A stretch of DNA of 24,853 nt from assembly GCF_023229105.1 (NCBI RefSeq), contig NZ_JALNZY010000025.1, positions 1 through 24,853 on the forward strand, given 5' to 3'. Each line of letters begins with the position of its first letter. Within the stretch, counting starts at the first letter, position 1. This document shows, one piece after another, positions 15,620-23,439 of the stretch. Origin of the DNA: Sulfurimonas sp. (lineage in GTDB: Bacteria > Campylobacterota > Campylobacteria > Campylobacterales > Sulfurimonadaceae). The notes beneath the pieces were generated by a model that did no database searches, had not been told where the DNA came from, and worked only from the letters and a program-made list of their open reading frames with translations. The position numbers and the translations under genes are program-made.

Positions 15620-16255
15620 ATGAAAAATTGTAGTTTAAAATCAAAGTATAAGAGTTTACTTTGTGTTTCTGGTGTTTTGTTGTTAAGTGTTTTTTCAGGA
15701 TGTAGTGATAATAAAGAAAAAACAAAAACAGAAACTGCCTCTTTGTCTTCAAAAGAAGCTTCTATGCAAAAAATAGAAGTTACTCAAAATAAAGATGCCT
15801 TAGCGATAAAAGTAAAAGAGAAAGAGCGTGATGCAAATCAGAGTAAATCTTACTATTATGATTATAATATAAAAAGTGAATATGACCCAAATTCAAAACC
15901 GGCTAATGATGATGCATCAGTCAGAACGGCGCCAAGAACAGCAATTGATGCGAACTTATTTGTAAGAAGTCCTTATGAAGAAGTACAAATTTCAATGCTT
16001 GTTAAAAAACTAAGCAAAAAATACATAGTTAAATGCTCTGCTTGTCATAATGATTATGGAAATGGTGTTGTAGGACCTTCTCTTCTTGGAAAGGATGCTG
16101 ATTATATTTATAATAAAATTGCACAATTTAAAAACGGTACGAAACAAAATGTGTTGATGACTGATCTTATTGACCAAATGGATGACAAAGAGATAAGAGA
16201 ATTAGCTAACGAAATAGAGCAATTTAATAAATCTATAAATGAAATGAGGAAATAA
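15620..16255 (+). CDS. nosC1: NosC1, monohaem cytochrome c lipoprotein
   Basis: A 211-residue protein with a lipobox at the end of the signal peptide (VFSG before C28), then a long Lys/Glu/Ala-rich linker (about 30-120) and a small C-terminal cytochrome c domain. The haem site is C139-SA-C142-H143 and the likely axial Met is M180 in NVLMTDLI. Such c-type cytochromes in clade II loci relay electrons from NosGH to the haem domain of NosZ; the lipid anchor and linker would let the haem reach across the periplasm. RBS TAAGG precedes the ATG; nosC2 follows by 3 bp. The haem-domain sequence resembles that of NosC2, so the two probably arose by duplication. Confidence 0.9.
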   Translation: MKNCSLKSKYKSLLCVSGVLLLSVFSGCSDNKEKTKTETASLSSKEASMQKIEVTQNKDALAIKVKEKERDANQSKSYYYDYNIKSEYDPNSKPANDDASVRTAPRTAIDANLFVRSPYEEVQISMLVKKLSKKYIVKCSACHNDYGNGVVGPSLLGKDADYIYNKIAQFKNGTKQNVLMTDLIDQMDDKEIRELANEIEQFNKSINEMRK

Positions 16256-16258
16256 AAT

Positions 16259-16753
16259 ATGAAAAACATAATCGTAGGAATATTAACAATTTTAATATTT
16301 GCACTAATGGCATGGACGGCTTCAAAAGGCGGAGCTTATCATGGTGGTAAACATTCAAAAGGTATTGGAAGCTTTGCGGATGAAAAAACTACAGCACAAG
16401 CTTCTCCGGTAGAAAAAAGCGATGAAGAAAAAGATGCTGATCAATTAAAAGCACTTAAAGATAAAGCCGGAAGTATCGGAAGCTTCAAAGTTAGTGACGA
16501 ATACAAAAGCAAATGTTCTGCATGTCACGGAGCAAACGGTTCGGGAGAACAAGATGGCAGAAAACTTATGGGACCAGAACTTTATGGACAAAGTGCTGAT
16601 ATGATCTATAAAAAATTAATTGATTTTAAAGCAAATAGAATAGAAAATGTAATCATGAGAGGCTTGCTTATCAACACCAGTGAAGAGGAACTAAGAAAAT
16701 TTGCAGATGAAATTGGAGAATTTCCAGCACGTGCAGCTGAGGCTAATAAGTAA
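16259..16753 (+). CDS. nosC2: NosC2, membrane-anchored monohaem cytochrome c
   Basis: A 164-residue protein with a single N-terminal membrane helix (about 4-21) that may stay uncleaved, a charged linker (~30-75) and a cytochrome c domain with C86-SA-C89-H90 and a probable Met ligand M133 in NVIMRGLL. It resembles the last ~80 residues of NosC1 (CSACH, the Gly-Pro-x-Leu turn, the NV-x-M motif, the closing ELRKFADEI helix). In the accepted model it acts with NosC1 in moving electrons from the quinol dehydrogenase to NosZ. A 36-bp gap with GGAG follows before nosH. Confidence 0.9.
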   Translation: MKNIIVGILTILIFALMAWTASKGGAYHGGKHSKGIGSFADEKTTAQASPVEKSDEEKDADQLKALKDKAGSIGSFKVSDEYKSKCSACHGANGSGEQDGRKLMGPELYGQSADMIYKKLIDFKANRIENVIMRGLLINTSEEELRKFADEIGEFPARAAEANK

Positions 16754-16789
16754 AACCGACAACTGATAGCAAACAAAATGGAGCTTTAG

Positions 16790-17695
16790 ATGGATAAATA
16801 CAATAATAGAGAAACGATAAAGAACAGTTCTTTTTGGTCAACATTTTTTGATACTACAAGAGATGGGAAAAAAATTTTTAGTTACAGAATGAAGAGATGG
16901 ATATTGGTAATAGCCATACATTTACTCTTCTTTCTATCTTTTCGTATTGATATTCAAACATTAGAGGGAACACTTAGTGGTTCAAGATTTTTAGGTTTTC
17001 ATCTTATAGATATCTTTACGACTATGGAGCTTTTTTTAGCTACTTATGAATTGCCTATCAATATGATTATTGGTACAGTAACTATACTTATTTTATACCT
17101 ATTGGTTGGTGGTAGAAGTTACTGTTCATGGGTATGTCCTTATGGAATTTTAAGTGAAATCGGCGAAAAAATACATAATACTCTTGTTAATAAAAAAATT
17201 ATTAAAGAGAGAAAATTTGACCATAGAGTAAGACACATATTTTGGGCAATATTTTTAATGCTCTCTCTTACAACCGGGTACCTAGTTTTTGAAACATTAA
17301 ACGTAGTCGGCATACTTAGCAGAATGATTGCATACGGCTGGAGCTTAGCGCTACTTTGGGTTGTTGTTGTTTTTGCTTTTGAAGTTTTTTACTCTAGAAG
17401 AGCGTGGTGTACATACATTTGTCCGATTGGAACAACCTATGGCTACATAGGGAAAATATCTGCTCTAAGAATTGAGTGGAATGATAACTGTGATCACTGC
17501 ATGGTGTGTCATGATGTATGTTTTGAAAATCAGGTGCTTGAGATTACAAAAGCAAAATATGACAAGCAAAGAGAAGAAAAAGGAATCACAAGAGAGTATA
17601 TCACAGGAGCAGATTGTACACTCTGCGGAAGATGTGTAGATATCTGTCACGTGGATGCTCTTAATTTTGATTTTAGATTAAAAAGTTTGGTGTAA
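16790..17695 (+). CDS. nosH: NosH, NapH-like membrane quinol dehydrogenase subunit
   Basis: A 301-residue polytopic membrane protein with about four helices (near 36-52, 91-106, 147-166, 184-200). Two C-x3-C-P motifs, C112-SWV-C116-P and C207-TYI-C211-P, are the NapH hallmark near the quinol site. The C-terminal domain, after a cytoplasmic loop, has two ferredoxin sites: C234-x2-C237-x2-C240-x3-C244 and C276-x2-C279-x2-C282-x3-C286. In both ferredoxin sites the residue after the last Cys is not Pro (F and H), unlike the usual CP. It partners NosG in oxidising menaquinol. ATG is preceded by GGAG; nosF starts 2 bp after its stop. Confidence 0.94.
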   Translation: MDKYNNRETIKNSSFWSTFFDTTRDGKKIFSYRMKRWILVIAIHLLFFLSFRIDIQTLEGTLSGSRFLGFHLIDIFTTMELFLATYELPINMIIGTVTILILYLLVGGRSYCSWVCPYGILSEIGEKIHNTLVNKKIIKERKFDHRVRHIFWAIFLMLSLTTGYLVFETLNVVGILSRMIAYGWSLALLWVVVVFAFEVFYSRRAWCTYICPIGTTYGYIGKISALRIEWNDNCDHCMVCHDVCFENQVLEITKAKYDKQREEKGITREYITGADCTLCGRCVDICHVDALNFDFRLKSLV

Positions 17696-17697
17696 TT

Positions 17698-18336
17698 ATG
17701 ATAAAAGTTTCAAATCTCACAAAAAAATTCGCTCAACATGTATCTCTTGATAATGTTAGCTGTGAGTTTAATAAAAATGAATCCATAGCCTTGATGGGTG
17801 CAAACGGTGCCGGAAAAACAACTCTTATACGCTCAATCCTCGGATACTATCATCCTGATTCGGGAAAAGTATCAATAGATGGTTTTTGTCCGGTTAAAGA
17901 GCGGGTAAAAGTGCTGCAAAATATCAGCTTTGTGCCGCAACTTCCACCTCCTATTAAATTAAATATTCAAGAACTTATGCAGTATGTTTGTATGAGCACT
18001 GATATAGATAAAGAGCTTATTGAATACTACTCAAATGAAATGAAGCTTGACATAAAAGCAAATCTTTACAAATCATTTTTTAAACTAAGCGGCGGTATGA
18101 AGCAAAAACTGCTTATAGCAATTAGTTTAGCCAAAAAAAGTAGCATCATTATATATGACGAACCGACTGCAAATCTTGATCCAAAGGCAAGGGATGACTT
18201 CTATAGGCTTTTAAAACAAAATGAAGATGAAAAAGTTCTTCTTTTTGTTACCCACAGACTAGAAGAGGTTCAAGGGTTAGTAAACAGGCAAATATATATG
18301 GATATGGGAAAAGTAGTCGCAGATGAAAGAGTTTAA
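17698..18336 (+). CDS. nosF: NosF, ABC transporter ATPase for NosZ copper-site maturation
   Basis: A 212-residue ATP-binding subunit. Walker A is G34-ANGAGKTT (34-42), Q-loop Q81 (VPQLPP), signature LSGGMKQ (130-136), Walker B IIIYDEP with D154-E155, and the switch histidine H186 (VTHR). It is shorter than many ABC subunits, with no C-terminal extension. With the permease NosY it energises delivery of a substrate, probably sulfur, to NosD in the periplasm for the Cu-S centre of NosZ. The last 14 bases overlap the start of the NosL-like lipoprotein gene, which separates nosF from nosY here. Confidence 0.95.
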   Translation: MIKVSNLTKKFAQHVSLDNVSCEFNKNESIALMGANGAGKTTLIRSILGYYHPDSGKVSIDGFCPVKERVKVLQNISFVPQLPPPIKLNIQELMQYVCMSTDIDKELIEYYSNEMKLDIKANLYKSFFKLSGGMKQKLLIAISLAKKSSIIIYDEPTANLDPKARDDFYRLLKQNEDEKVLLFVTHRLEEVQGLVNRQIYMDMGKVVADERV

Positions 18337-18790
18337 ATTTTCATTTTTTATCTTAAATTTTTTACTTCTGTTTTTTATATCCGGATGCAATACATCAGGC
18401 TCTATCTCTTCTGAAGATAATAGCAGCAAACACAAAGATATCTGCCCAAAATGCAGCATGGAGCTTCCTGCATCAAATATTCACACGGCGAAGCTTCAAG
18501 TACAAGAGAGAAGCTACAGTTTTGATGATATTGGGTGCCTGGTTCTTTGGAGCAAAGATAAAGAGATAAATATGGACGAAGCAGAGGTTTTTACAAATGA
18601 TACACATAGATACATAAGCGCATCAAAAGCCTATTTTGTATTCAATGAAAAGACACCTATGAACTATGGATTTGCCGCTTACGAACTTGAAAAAGAAAAC
18701 TCGATAAAGATTGATGAAGTAAAACTCAGGATGCTAAGAGGCGAACACATGGCAAATCCTAAAATTAGAAAACAGATACTCGGGTACTAA
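18323..18790 (+). CDS. NosL-family lipoprotein, probable copper chaperone (first of two)
   Basis: A 155-residue lipoprotein: signal peptide with a lipobox (FFISG before C22), a Ser-rich linker, then C41-PK-C44-SM, close to the NosL C-x2-C-G-M copper motif. After it come SFDDIGCLVLW (DIG-C as in NosL, where a film of beta strands follows) and ISASKAYFVFNEKTPMNYGFAAYE, matching the NosL segment before the C-terminal helix. NosL binds Cu(I) and delivers it to the NosZ CuZ site. The gene overlaps nosF by 14 bp and precedes nosY by 9 bp. It lies in the middle of an ABC transporter pair, while a second NosL homologue lies after nosY. Confidence 0.82.
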   Translation: MKEFKFSFFILNFLLLFFISGCNTSGSISSEDNSSKHKDICPKCSMELPASNIHTAKLQVQERSYSFDDIGCLVLWSKDKEINMDEAEVFTNDTHRYISASKAYFVFNEKTPMNYGFAAYELEKENSIKIDEVKLRMLRGEHMANPKIRKQILGY

Positions 18791-18799
18791 AGGATTGAT

Positions 18800-19627
18800 T
18801 TGAAAAATTTATATTTAATCGCATATTTAGATTTAAAAGAGTCTATAAGAGCCAAATGGTTTTTGGTATATTCTCTTGTGTTTGGAGGGTTGATCGCCCT
18901 TTTTTTTATAGCAGGAGTAACAGAATCTCAAGTTATGGGATTTAGCGGACTTAGCAGACTTTTGCTTATGTATATACAAATCACGATAGTTATACTTCCC
19001 ATATTTATACTTATAACTACCGTACGTTCAATTTCAGGAGATAGAGACAATCATATCCTTGAGTATATGCTCTCTTTTCCAATTTCGCTTAAACAGTATT
19101 ATTGGGGTAAAATTATAGGCAGATTTATTACAGTATATCTACCTGTAATTTTTGCCATGATAATAGCTGTCGTATATGGTTTCATAAAAGGTGCAAGCAT
19201 TCCATGGAATATATTTTTCTTATATACTGGCTTGCTTTTTTCCCTATCTAGCGCCTTTTTAGGGATTGCATTTTTTATCTCTTCTTTTGTAAAATCATCT
19301 GAAGTTGCACTTGGAATCTCATTTTTCGTATGGATATTTTTGCTGGCATTTATTGATATAGCTCTTATTTCACTAATGATGCAGCAAAGAGTAAATGAGG
19401 AGTTGATTATATTTATAGCTATGATTAATCCAATGGAGCTCTTTAGGGTAGCTGCCATTTCATTGTTTGATCCTGAGCTTACAGTTATGGGTCCGGTTGC
19501 ATTTTATATACTTGATTTGATGAGTCAGAGCGTATTCGTTCTTTTATCGATTGGGTATCCTCTTTTGCTAGGATTGTTTTTTGCATTTCTAGGATTTAAA
19601 ATATTTGAAAAAAAAGATTTGGTTTAA
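18800..19627 (+). CDS. nosY: NosY, ABC-2-type permease for NosZ maturation
   Basis: A 275-residue membrane protein with six predicted helices (about 22-40, 57-77, 107-130, 139-163, 169-195, 244-268). The membrane-proximal RSISGDRDNHILEYMLSFP (about 76-94) is the typical ABC-2 permease segment that contacts the ATPase. With NosF it forms the transporter feeding NosD. It starts at TTG, with AAGGA at 18790-18794, 9 bp after the NosL-like lipoprotein gene. Its stop overlaps nothing; the next gene starts 10 bp later. Confidence 0.93.
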   Translation: MKNLYLIAYLDLKESIRAKWFLVYSLVFGGLIALFFIAGVTESQVMGFSGLSRLLLMYIQITIVILPIFILITTVRSISGDRDNHILEYMLSFPISLKQYYWGKIIGRFITVYLPVIFAMIIAVVYGFIKGASIPWNIFFLYTGLLFSLSSAFLGIAFFISSFVKSSEVALGISFFVWIFLLAFIDIALISLMMQQRVNEELIIFIAMINPMELFRVAAISLFDPELTVMGPVAFYILDLMSQSVFVLLSIGYPLLLGLFFAFLGFKIFEKKDLV

Positions 19628-19637
19628 AGGAATTTTT

Positions 19638-20135
19638 ATGTATAAAAAAATATTCACATCGTTGGTAATTACCTTATCAGTATGGCTTGCTTCATCTTTG
19701 AGTGCAAACGACTCTTATGTAATGGATTACGATAAAGAGACGACTTGTTTAGTGAGAAATTTTAAAGTGTATGAAAATCCTCAGTGGGTTTCAAAAATAG
19801 AGCTTACAAACGGCAAGAAACTCTTCTTTTCATCTCCTAAGTCAATGATAGAATTTTACCTTGTTCCTGGAAGATGGTTTGATATAGGAGTAAAAAGTGA
19901 GGAGGATTTTAAAGATATCCTTGTTACAAATTTTGCAACTCTTAAACCTATAGATGCGAGAGGTGCTTTTTTTGTTTACGGTAGCAATACAACCTCGCCT
20001 GCGGGAGATGACTTGGTACCCTTTGCAACTTATGAAGAGGCTAAAAAATTTGCATCAACACACAACGGAAAAAGAGTAATGAGTTTCAATCAGATATCTG
20101 ATGCACTTATTCGATTACTTAACGGAAGCTTATAA
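19638..20135 (+). CDS. nosL: NosL-family periplasmic protein (second of two)
   Basis: A 165-residue protein with a cleavable-looking signal peptide (about 1-23) and no lipobox. The C-terminal part is clearly NosL: FFSSPKSMIEFYL, then PIDARGAFFVYGSNTTSP, then DDLVPFATYEEAKKFASTHNGKRVMSF. It has only one cysteine (C37 in ETTCLV), so the usual C-x2-C pair near the N-terminus is missing. It probably binds copper through Met/His/Cys differently, or acts with the lipoprotein NosL-like protein encoded two genes upstream. ATG 19638 is chosen because AAAGGA precedes it and the signal peptide begins there; a longer in-frame start at 19605 lies within nosY. The PAS gene follows after 9 bp. Confidence 0.85.
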   Translation: MYKKIFTSLVITLSVWLASSLSANDSYVMDYDKETTCLVRNFKVYENPQWVSKIELTNGKKLFFSSPKSMIEFYLVPGRWFDIGVKSEEDFKDILVTNFATLKPIDARGAFFVYGSNTTSPAGDDLVPFATYEEAKKFASTHNGKRVMSFNQISDALIRLLNGSL

Positions 20136-20144
20136 GGAGTTAAT

Positions 20145-20666
20145 ATGAAACCCACACCGATAAATAAAGAGATAGTGTTAGATCCAAAAAGATATATTGT
20201 TAGCGAAACAGATGAACAAGGCAAAATCACTTTTTGCAACGATTATTTTGTTGAAATTAGCGGTTACTCAAGGGATGAGCTTTTAGGACATTCACATAAT
20301 ATCATTAGACACCCTGATATGCCAAAAGTTGTTTTTAAACTCTTGTGGGAGACCATCTCGCATAGAAAAAACATCAATGCTGTTATAAAGAACTTGGCTA
20401 AAGATGGAAGATATTACTGGGTTTTTACGGAGTTCGAATCAAGAAGTGACACCGATACAGGCAAGATTATCGGTTATAGCGCAGCTAGAAAAACAATCTC
20501 AAAACATGTTATAGAGATTATATCAGGTTTATATGCGAAACTTCTGGAGATAGAAAAAGAAAAAGGGGTTGATGCAAGCGAGGAATATCTTAGCAGTTAT
20601 CTAAAAAATAAAGATGAAAATATAAATTTTCAAAACTTTATGGAAAATATTCATAAATTTTATTAA
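20145..20666 (+). CDS. Aer/CetB-like PAS-domain protein (probable energy taxis)
   Basis: A 173-residue soluble protein made of one PAS domain (about 15-125) and a helical tail. The Aer-type FAD-binding motif is complete: ITFCNDYFVEISGYSRDEL, then GHSHNIIRHPDMPK (48-61) and DGRYYWVFTE (87-96). Aer-family PAS domains bind FAD and report redox state; in Campylobacter, CetB is a stand-alone PAS protein of this size that works with the membrane signal protein CetA. No CetA-like gene is in the window. It starts at ATG with AAGGAG at 20134-20139, 9 bp after nosL, so it is probably on the nos transcript. Function as an electron-acceptor taxis sensor is inferred. Confidence 0.85.
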   Translation: MKPTPINKEIVLDPKRYIVSETDEQGKITFCNDYFVEISGYSRDELLGHSHNIIRHPDMPKVVFKLLWETISHRKNINAVIKNLAKDGRYYWVFTEFESRSDTDTGKIIGYSAARKTISKHVIEIISGLYAKLLEIEKEKGVDASEEYLSSYLKNKDENINFQNFMENIHKFY

Positions 20667-20667
20667 A

Positions 20668-20694
20668 TTCAGCGCAAAGCTTGCTTGCGCTGAA
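20668..20694. terminator. Hairpin at the end of the nos-PAS transcript
   Basis: A perfect 10-bp stem, TTCAGCGCAA with its complement at 20685-20694, and a 7-base loop, 1 bp after the PAS stop codon. The following bases are not a clean T run on either strand, so it may act as a bidirectional barrier between converging genes rather than as a strong intrinsic terminator. Confidence 0.55.
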
Positions 20695-20704
20695 CTCATT
20701 TGAC

Positions 20705-20728
20705 CTCTAAATAACTTAGAGATTTTTT
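20705..20728 (+). terminator. Short hairpin with T6 run, plus-strand terminator
   Basis: CTCTAA-ATAAC-TTAGAG is a 6-bp stem with a 5-base loop, followed after one A by six T's. It backs up the stronger hairpin just upstream in ending plus-strand transcription. It overlaps the last codons of the minus-strand patatin gene. Confidence 0.55.
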
Positions 20729-21477
20729 ATGATTCTCTTCGTCTCCTCATATCCTATTTGAATTAAATTTTTTATTTGCGACATATCTACGGCATTAAAT
20801 TCCGACAAATCTGGCTTGATGATAATATTGGCATCTTTTGTCTGTGCTCTTTTATTGATTTTTACTAAAAAATTAAAGCTGTTATAGAGAACCTCAATAA
20901 CATTCTCAGGCTTTTTGTAAGAGCGATCAGGAATAAGATCTACGCCAATTACAAAATCAATATCTTTACCCTTTAAAGCACTAAGCGGGATATTTTCTAC
21001 TATCCCGCCATCAACTAGAAATCTACCTCCAAGTTCAACAGGCACAAAGATTCCTGGGATGCATGTGCTTGCAACTACAGCATCTGCCACACTTCCTTTG
21101 TCTAAGATAATCTTCTCTCCAGTCGTAATATCCGTAGCTATCATGCCCAGCGGTATATTTGACTCATTAAACTTCTTCTCACCTATATTCTCTTTTATCA
21201 TCTCACCTACCTTCTCATTTGAGAGGACTCCATATTTTGAGAGAGTAAGGGAAGATAGCTTTTTCCACTCAAACTTAGTGACTATCTCTTCTATCTCTTT
21301 GGGAGTTTTTCCAAAAGCATAAAATGCTGCGACAATAGCACCCGCACTTGTGCCAGATATCGCTTTTATCTCAATATTTTTTTCTTCCAGTGCATATAAA
21401 ACACCGATATGAACAGCACCCAATACTGCCCCACCGCCAAGAGCTAATCCTATCTTTTTTTCTTTAAGGCTACTCAA
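20716..21477 (-). CDS. Patatin-like phospholipase (RssA type)
   Basis: A 253-residue soluble patatin-fold protein. The oxyanion hole GGGAVLGAVHIG (about 14-25), the nucleophile S44 in GTSAG and the catalytic aspartate D156 in VDGG are all present, so it should be an active serine lipid acyl hydrolase. The length is that of bacterial RssA/YlbK-like proteins, with no signal peptide or extra domain. Substrates of this family are poorly defined. It starts 4 bp inside the end of the DUF502 gene (ATGA overlap), so the two are coupled; this suggests a membrane-lipid setting. Confidence 0.92.
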   Translation of the reverse strand: MSSLKEKKIGLALGGGAVLGAVHIGVLYALEEKNIEIKAISGTSAGAIVAAFYAFGKTPKEIEEIVTKFEWKKLSSLTLSKYGVLSNEKVGEMIKENIGEKKFNESNIPLGMIATDITTGEKIILDKGSVADAVVASTCIPGIFVPVELGGRFLVDGGIVENIPLSALKGKDIDFVIGVDLIPDRSYKKPENVIEVLYNSFNFLVKINKRAQTKDANIIIKPDLSEFNAVDMSQIKNLIQIGYEETKRIIKNL

Positions 21478-22067
21478 GCTTGCTCCTCTTTGTCTTTTTT
21501 ACTGCTTGAAATTCCTGCTGTCATTATAAATCCCAGAGCCTCTTCTGTTTTCATATCAACGAAAGTTATATTTTTTTTCGGGATAAAAAGAGAGTATCCA
21601 CCGACTTGATAACTCATCTGAAAATAGACAACCACAGGTTCTTCCATATCTAAAAATTTAAATCTTTTTAAATCTTTAGAGGTTACAATGCCCATAATTT
21701 TCGCATCAAGGGCAGGTAAGTCAACAAGAACAACAGTATCGTTTTCCTTGCTTTTGAGATTTGAAAAAAAGTTGAAAAAATCTTTTATTGCACCATAAAG
21801 AGTATTTATAAGAGGTGTTTTATCAACAAGAGCTTCAAAAAAATCTCTTATTTTTTGTACAATCCAGAGCTTCAAGAGCAACCCGACAAAAAATACGATG
21901 GCGATGCCCGCTATAAATCCTAAGCCTACAACATAATACTCTTTTGGCACAACTAGTAAAATCAGGTTGCCAAAGAAATTCTCCGTTGTTTTTAAAATCC
22001 AAACAAGTACGTATAAAACTAATGCTGTTGGGAGTACAAGGCTAAGACCGTTTATAAATGTTTTCAT
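21474..22067 (-). CDS. DUF502-family membrane protein
   Basis: A 197-residue protein with two N-terminal membrane helices (about 8-26 and 46-68) and a soluble C-terminal domain. Family marks are the opening FINGLSLVLPTALVLYVLVW, then KTPLINTLYGAIKDFFNFF (about 93-111) and VVVYFQMSYQVGGYSLFIP (about 145-163). The family is widespread and has no settled function. The C-terminus is charged (KKDKEEQA). It is the first gene of a minus-strand pair with the patatin gene and is divergent from the M48 protease across 100 bp. Confidence 0.85.
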   Translation of the reverse strand: MKTFINGLSLVLPTALVLYVLVWILKTTENFFGNLILLVVPKEYYVVGLGFIAGIAIVFFVGLLLKLWIVQKIRDFFEALVDKTPLINTLYGAIKDFFNFFSNLKSKENDTVVLVDLPALDAKIMGIVTSKDLKRFKFLDMEEPVVVYFQMSYQVGGYSLFIPKKNITFVDMKTEEALGFIMTAGISSSKKDKEEQA

Positions 22068-22167
22068 AAAGTCCTCTTTGTAAAATTTAAAGATTGTATC
22101 AAAAAATTTATTAAAGCTCTAAAGAGGTGCTCTAATGTTAGAATTTCAAAAAAAATAAGGCAGTTGC

Positions 22168-23439
22168 ATGTTAATGACGATGGTAGTAATTTATACTCTT
22201 TTTGTACTTGTTTCAATATACACAAGTGTGATGCAGATAGGATATGTAAATATGACAAAGGGAGGCAAAGCTATTTTACTTGCAGAGAATGATTTTATAA
22301 AAGCTGCGAACTACAGTATTGCCAAAGAGAGAATGAGTATAACTAGTATGCTTATAGACTATATCGTTTTTTTCTTATGGATAAGTTTTGGAGTTAAATT
22401 TCTAGAACAAAACATCTCTTTTTTAGTTCAAGACGGCGAAAATACAGCGCTTTTAAATATTGCCATAGTTATGGGTTTTTTGGTTATAAACTCGCTCATC
22501 TCTCTGCCATTTTCATACTATGAAAAGTTTGTTTTGGATGAGAAATTCGGTTTTAACAAATCCACTCTAGCACAATGGGCAAAGGATACTCTTATCTCCT
22601 TTATCATGACGCTTCTCTTTGGTTCTTTGGTAGTCTGGGGTATTTATGCGATAATCTCTAGTTTTACTCTTTGGTGGGTTTGGAGTTTTGCGTTTATCTT
22701 TGCAGTCGTAATTCTTATAAATATGTTCTATCCCACCTTTAGAGCGCTCTTTTTTGACAAACTCACTCCCCTGAAAAACGAGGAGCTTGATGCGCAGATA
22801 AAAGATTTAATGGATAGAACCGGCTTTGTAAGCTCCGGCGTTTTTGTAAGTGATGCCAGCAAGAGAGATGCAAGACTAAATGCCTACTTTGGAGGTTTTG
22901 GGAAAACAAAGAGAGTTGTTCTTTTTGACACGCTTATAGAAAAACTCACAACCAAAGAACTTTTGGCAGTTTTAGGACATGAGCTTGGACATTTTGCACA
23001 TGGAGATATCTATAAAAATATTGCTCTTGTGGGAGCCATGCTCTTTGGGATGTTTGCCCTTTTTGGCAATCTGCCGAGTTCGCTTTATGCTGAACTTCAA
23101 GTTGAAAATGCACCCTATGCAATTATGATTTTGATTCTTCTTTTTATGCCGGTTTTAGGTTTTTTCATGATGCCAATAATGGGAATTATCAGCAGACATA
23201 ATGAGTATGCAGCAGACAAAACAGGAAGCGAGCTTGGAGGAGCAGGAGGAGAGATAGAGCTTGCAAATGCTCTAAAAAAACTTGTTAGTGAGAACAAAAG
23301 TTTTCCGCTCTCACACCCGCTGTATATCTTTTTTCACTATACACACCCGCCTGTGCTAGAAAGACTCAAGGAACTTGGCGTTGATATAGAAACAAATGAT
23401 AAGAGTGCTTTAGGAGCTGCATGTCAAGCGGATATTTAG
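22168..23439 (+). CDS. M48-family membrane metalloprotease (Ste24/CAAX-protease type)
   Basis: A 423-residue multi-spanning protease. The zinc motif is H271-ELG-H275 (GHELGHFAHGD) and the third ligand is E346 in NEYAADKTG. The length and the array of N-terminal helices (near 4-22, 57-77, 96-114, 141-163, 168-186) and two after the HExxH (near 286-302, 316-341) match Ste24-type proteins rather than short HtpX. Bacterial members cleave membrane or misfolded proteins; the substrate is unknown. ATG is preceded by TAAGG. The last 19 bases overlap prmC. Confidence 0.93.
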   Translation: MLMTMVVIYTLFVLVSIYTSVMQIGYVNMTKGGKAILLAENDFIKAANYSIAKERMSITSMLIDYIVFFLWISFGVKFLEQNISFLVQDGENTALLNIAIVMGFLVINSLISLPFSYYEKFVLDEKFGFNKSTLAQWAKDTLISFIMTLLFGSLVVWGIYAIISSFTLWWVWSFAFIFAVVILINMFYPTFRALFFDKLTPLKNEELDAQIKDLMDRTGFVSSGVFVSDASKRDARLNAYFGGFGKTKRVVLFDTLIEKLTTKELLAVLGHELGHFAHGDIYKNIALVGAMLFGMFALFGNLPSSLYAELQVENAPYAIMILILLFMPVLGFFMMPIMGIISRHNEYAADKTGSELGGAGGEIELANALKKLVSENKSFPLSHPLYIFFHYTHPPVLERLKELGVDIETNDKSALGAACQADI

